Positions 59,548 through 61,810 of a stretch of 61,810 bases of DNA are shown one piece after another (the stretch's first letter is position 1; every line of letters begins with the position of its first letter). Origin of the DNA: an uncultured Clostridia bacterium. GTDB lineage: Bacteria; Bacillota; Clostridia; TANB77; CAG-508. Made by a program: the position numbers and the translations under genes. The notes under the pieces are model-generated. The model was not told the origin of the DNA, ran no database searches, and was given only the letters and a program-made list of their open reading frames with translations. The DNA lies in assembly GCA_947625645.1 (NCBI GenBank), contig CANQPE010000005.1, positions 1-61,810 of the forward strand, given 5' to 3'.

Positions 59548-60773
59548 ATGGAGAGTAAATATGATATAGAAAATGTGCTTAAATATTTTTATAAAATCAG
59601 CGAAATTCCAAGAATGTCTGGAAAAGAGGAAAAGATAGCTGATTATATTGTAGATTTTGCTAAAGAAAGAAATTTCGAATACATAAGAGATGAATATAAT
59701 AACGTTATAATTATAAAAGAAGCGAATAAATGGGAAAAGAAAGACGAAAGTATAATGCTACAATCTCATTTAGATATGGTTTGTGAAAAAGAAGAGAATA
59801 GTAAACACAATTTTGAAACAGAAGGAATTGATTTATATATAGAAGACGACTTCATTAAAGCTAAAGGAACAACATTAGGTTCTGACAATGGAATAGGAAT
59901 AGCGATAATACTTTCTATTTTAGATTCAAAGACAATAAAACACCCTAGAATAGAAGCAATTTTTACAGTACAGGAAGAAACCACAATGGAGGGAGCAAAA
60001 AAAATTGATTTAAGTATGTTGCATTCAAAAAAAATGATTTCTCTTGATAATATGAATGAAGAAGAATTATGGATTGGATGTGCTAGTGCTAAAATTTTTG
60101 AATATACTATAAAGGGAAATATTGAAAATAATATAAATGATAAAAGTCTATTAAAAATAGAACTAAGAGGCTTTTTAGGAGGGCATTCAGGAAAAGATAT
60201 TTCTAAAAAAAGAGGAAATCCTATTGAAGAAATGGGGAAAATATTAAATATTTTAGATAAGAAATATAATATTTTATTAAAAAACATTTACGGAGGAAGA
60301 AAAGTTAATGTAATTCCGAGAGAATGTTGTTGTGAACTATATGTAGAAAAAAAAGACATACAAAAAATAAAACAAGATATAAAAGAATTAAAGAAAAGAA
60401 TGCAAAGCAATTTTGAAAGTGCAGAAGTATTGATTAATGAATTGAAAGATATGGAGAGTAATATGCATTTTGATTCTAAAACAACAAAAGAAATAATAAA
60501 GATTATAAATTGCATACCTAATGGAGTATATTATATGGATAAATATGGAAATCCACTAGTAAGAAGTGTTTTGATAGAGAGCCTAAAGTAATAGACATGC
60601 ATATTTGTTTGGAGGCTGGTTTTTTTGGAATGAAGAAGAAAGATTTAGACTTTGTTGCTATTGCACCTAATATTTATGATGCACATAGTCCAAAAGAGAG
60701 ATGCTCAATATCTTCTTTGAAAAAAATATATAAATACGTGATTATAATATTGGAAAATCTAAAAAATATATAA
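59548..60773 (+). pseudogene. PepD-like aminoacyl-histidine dipeptidase (M20), internal deletion/frameshift
   Basis: LQSHLDMVCEKEENSKHNFETEGIDL; TTLGSDNGIGIAI; GGHSGKDI; then frame change to EPKVIDMHICLEAGFFGMKKKDLDFVAIAPNIYDAHSPKERCSISS. Confidence 0.85.
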
Positions 60774-60856
60774 AAAATGAGATACGTATTTTCAGTGAAA
60801 TATCGATAATTTACGTAAAGCCATATATAAATATAAAGAAAAAGGAGCAACTACAT

Positions 60857-61768
60857 ATGTTAAAAATAAATGAAAAAGAACTAAAAGAACTATTTATGGA
60901 ATTAAGATGTGGCAATAAAAAGGCTTTTGAAAATCTATATACTAAATATAATAGATTAGTATATGGAATTGCTTTTAGTATTTTAAAAAATAAAACTGAT
61001 TCTGAAGATATTGTTCAAACTGTATTTTCAAAGATATATGAAATTAGTACAGAAAAACTTCCTACCAATAAAGAAGCAAGTTGGATTTATACATTAACTA
61101 AAAATGAAACCATAACGTTTTTGAGAAAAAAAGAAAATGCGATTAATTTAGAAAACATATATGAAATAGAAGATAATAATAATGAGATAAATAATATTAT
61201 AGATTGTGATAGTTATCATAGACTAATAAGCAAACTAAACAATAAAGAAAAGCAAATAATATCACTCAAAGTATTAGGAAATTTTTCGTTTAAAGAAATT
61301 AGTAAATTATTAAATGAACCATCTGGAACAGTAAAATGGAGATATTATAAAGCAGTAAAGACAATCAAAATGTTATTGAGTAATCTAGGTATGTTTATGA
61401 TAACATTGACAATTGGTTTCAAAATGCTATTGCATAAAAACAAAGTGAATAAAGTAGAAGAAGCACCAGACAATACCACTGAAAAGGAAACATTAGATCA
61501 AACCACAGAAAAAACAGAAGAAGACACGTCAAGAGAAGAAACAATGGATTCTCAAAAGGAATATAATGAAGAATTACAAAATCAAATCATAGAAGAAGAG
61601 AATCACCAACAAGAAAGCATTGTTATAAATGAAATAGAACATAATACAATCTATTACTGTGGAATTGGATTTGTAAGTATTTCAGCAATATTTTTAATCA
61701 TTACTATCATTTGTACAACTTTTTTTATAAAACACCAACTAAAAAGCAAGAAAAAAACGTCTAAATAA
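60857..61768 (+). CDS. ECF sigma-70 family factor with C-terminal two-TM extension
   Basis: AFENLYTKYNRLVYGIAFSILKNKTDSEDIVQTVFSKIYE; sigma4 FKEISKLLNEPSGTVKWRYYKAVKTIK; then hydrophobic GMFMITLTIGFKMLL, an acidic linker and YYCGIGFVSISAIFLIITIICTTFFI. Confidence 0.85.
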   Translation: MLKINEKELKELFMELRCGNKKAFENLYTKYNRLVYGIAFSILKNKTDSEDIVQTVFSKIYEISTEKLPTNKEASWIYTLTKNETITFLRKKENAINLENIYEIEDNNNEINNIIDCDSYHRLISKLNNKEKQIISLKVLGNFSFKEISKLLNEPSGTVKWRYYKAVKTIKMLLSNLGMFMITLTIGFKMLLHKNKVNKVEEAPDNTTEKETLDQTTEKTEEDTSREETMDSQKEYNEELQNQIIEEENHQQESIVINEIEHNTIYYCGIGFVSISAIFLIITIICTTFFIKHQLKSKKKTSK

Positions 61769-61794
61769 TAGAAAGGTTAAAAAGGTGGTACGAA

Positions 61795-61810
61795 TGAATA
61801 AAAAAATTAA
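61795..61810 (+). CDS. Start of next CDS, truncated by window edge
   Basis: AAGGTGG-spaced ATG AAT AAA AAA ATT AA.., 26 bp after the sigma gene. Confidence 0.4.

Noticed and set aside
59766-60287. 173-aa minus-strand ORF opposite the pepD-like remnant
   Set aside because: Antisense frame of a recognisable M20 peptidase; Phe/Ile/Ser-rich noise.
1-61810. tRNA/rRNA genes
   Set aside because: None noticed by eye; a tRNAscan-SE/Infernal run would be needed to exclude them properly.

Overview
AT-rich, low-GC Gram-positive (Clostridia-like, spore-former gene content) 61.8-kb chromosomal window. Layout: (1) left-edge TnpB-like fragment with a structured 3' flank; (2) an exopolysaccharide locus at ~0.74-13.8 kb (sugar-phosphate transferase, GT4/GT2 enzymes, two acyltransferase-3 proteins, EpsG-like polymerase, pyruvyl transferase, flippase); (3) spore/cell-wall genes (CwlJ-like hydrolase + GerQ-like partner, DacF-like carboxypeptidase, SpoVB-like, VanW) with a toxin-antitoxin insertion; (4) housekeeping genes (recA-recX-scpA-DUF2953-feoA-feoB); (5) a 9,450-bp serine-recombinase element inserted inside feoB at the codons for the conserved MCMG motif; (6) esterase, U32 peptidase, dockerin-tagged glucosaminidase with a membrane-anchored partner, CBS, YtvI-like, guaA, secA; (7) a decayed accessory zone after secA that still carries an apparently intact three-gene MBL-nuclease/PD-(D/E)XK operon, then an ECF sigma factor with a transmembrane extension. 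The strongest finding is the feoB element. Its ends rebuild a near-perfect 44-bp palindromic attP (21-bp arms around a central TG), and excision would restore feoB in frame. Its cargo is a secreted, dockerin-bearing M60-like (mucin-protease-type) metalloprotease plus an adjacent membrane-anchored protein with a cohesin-like domain, i.e. a candidate mobile mini-cellulosome-like surface protease. Its own recombinase reads as frameshifted. A four-copy family of long perfect hairpins (GGGACGTTTCTTTTTTGTCC) lies at convergent gene ends. All family calls come from reading motifs by eye; no database search was run.
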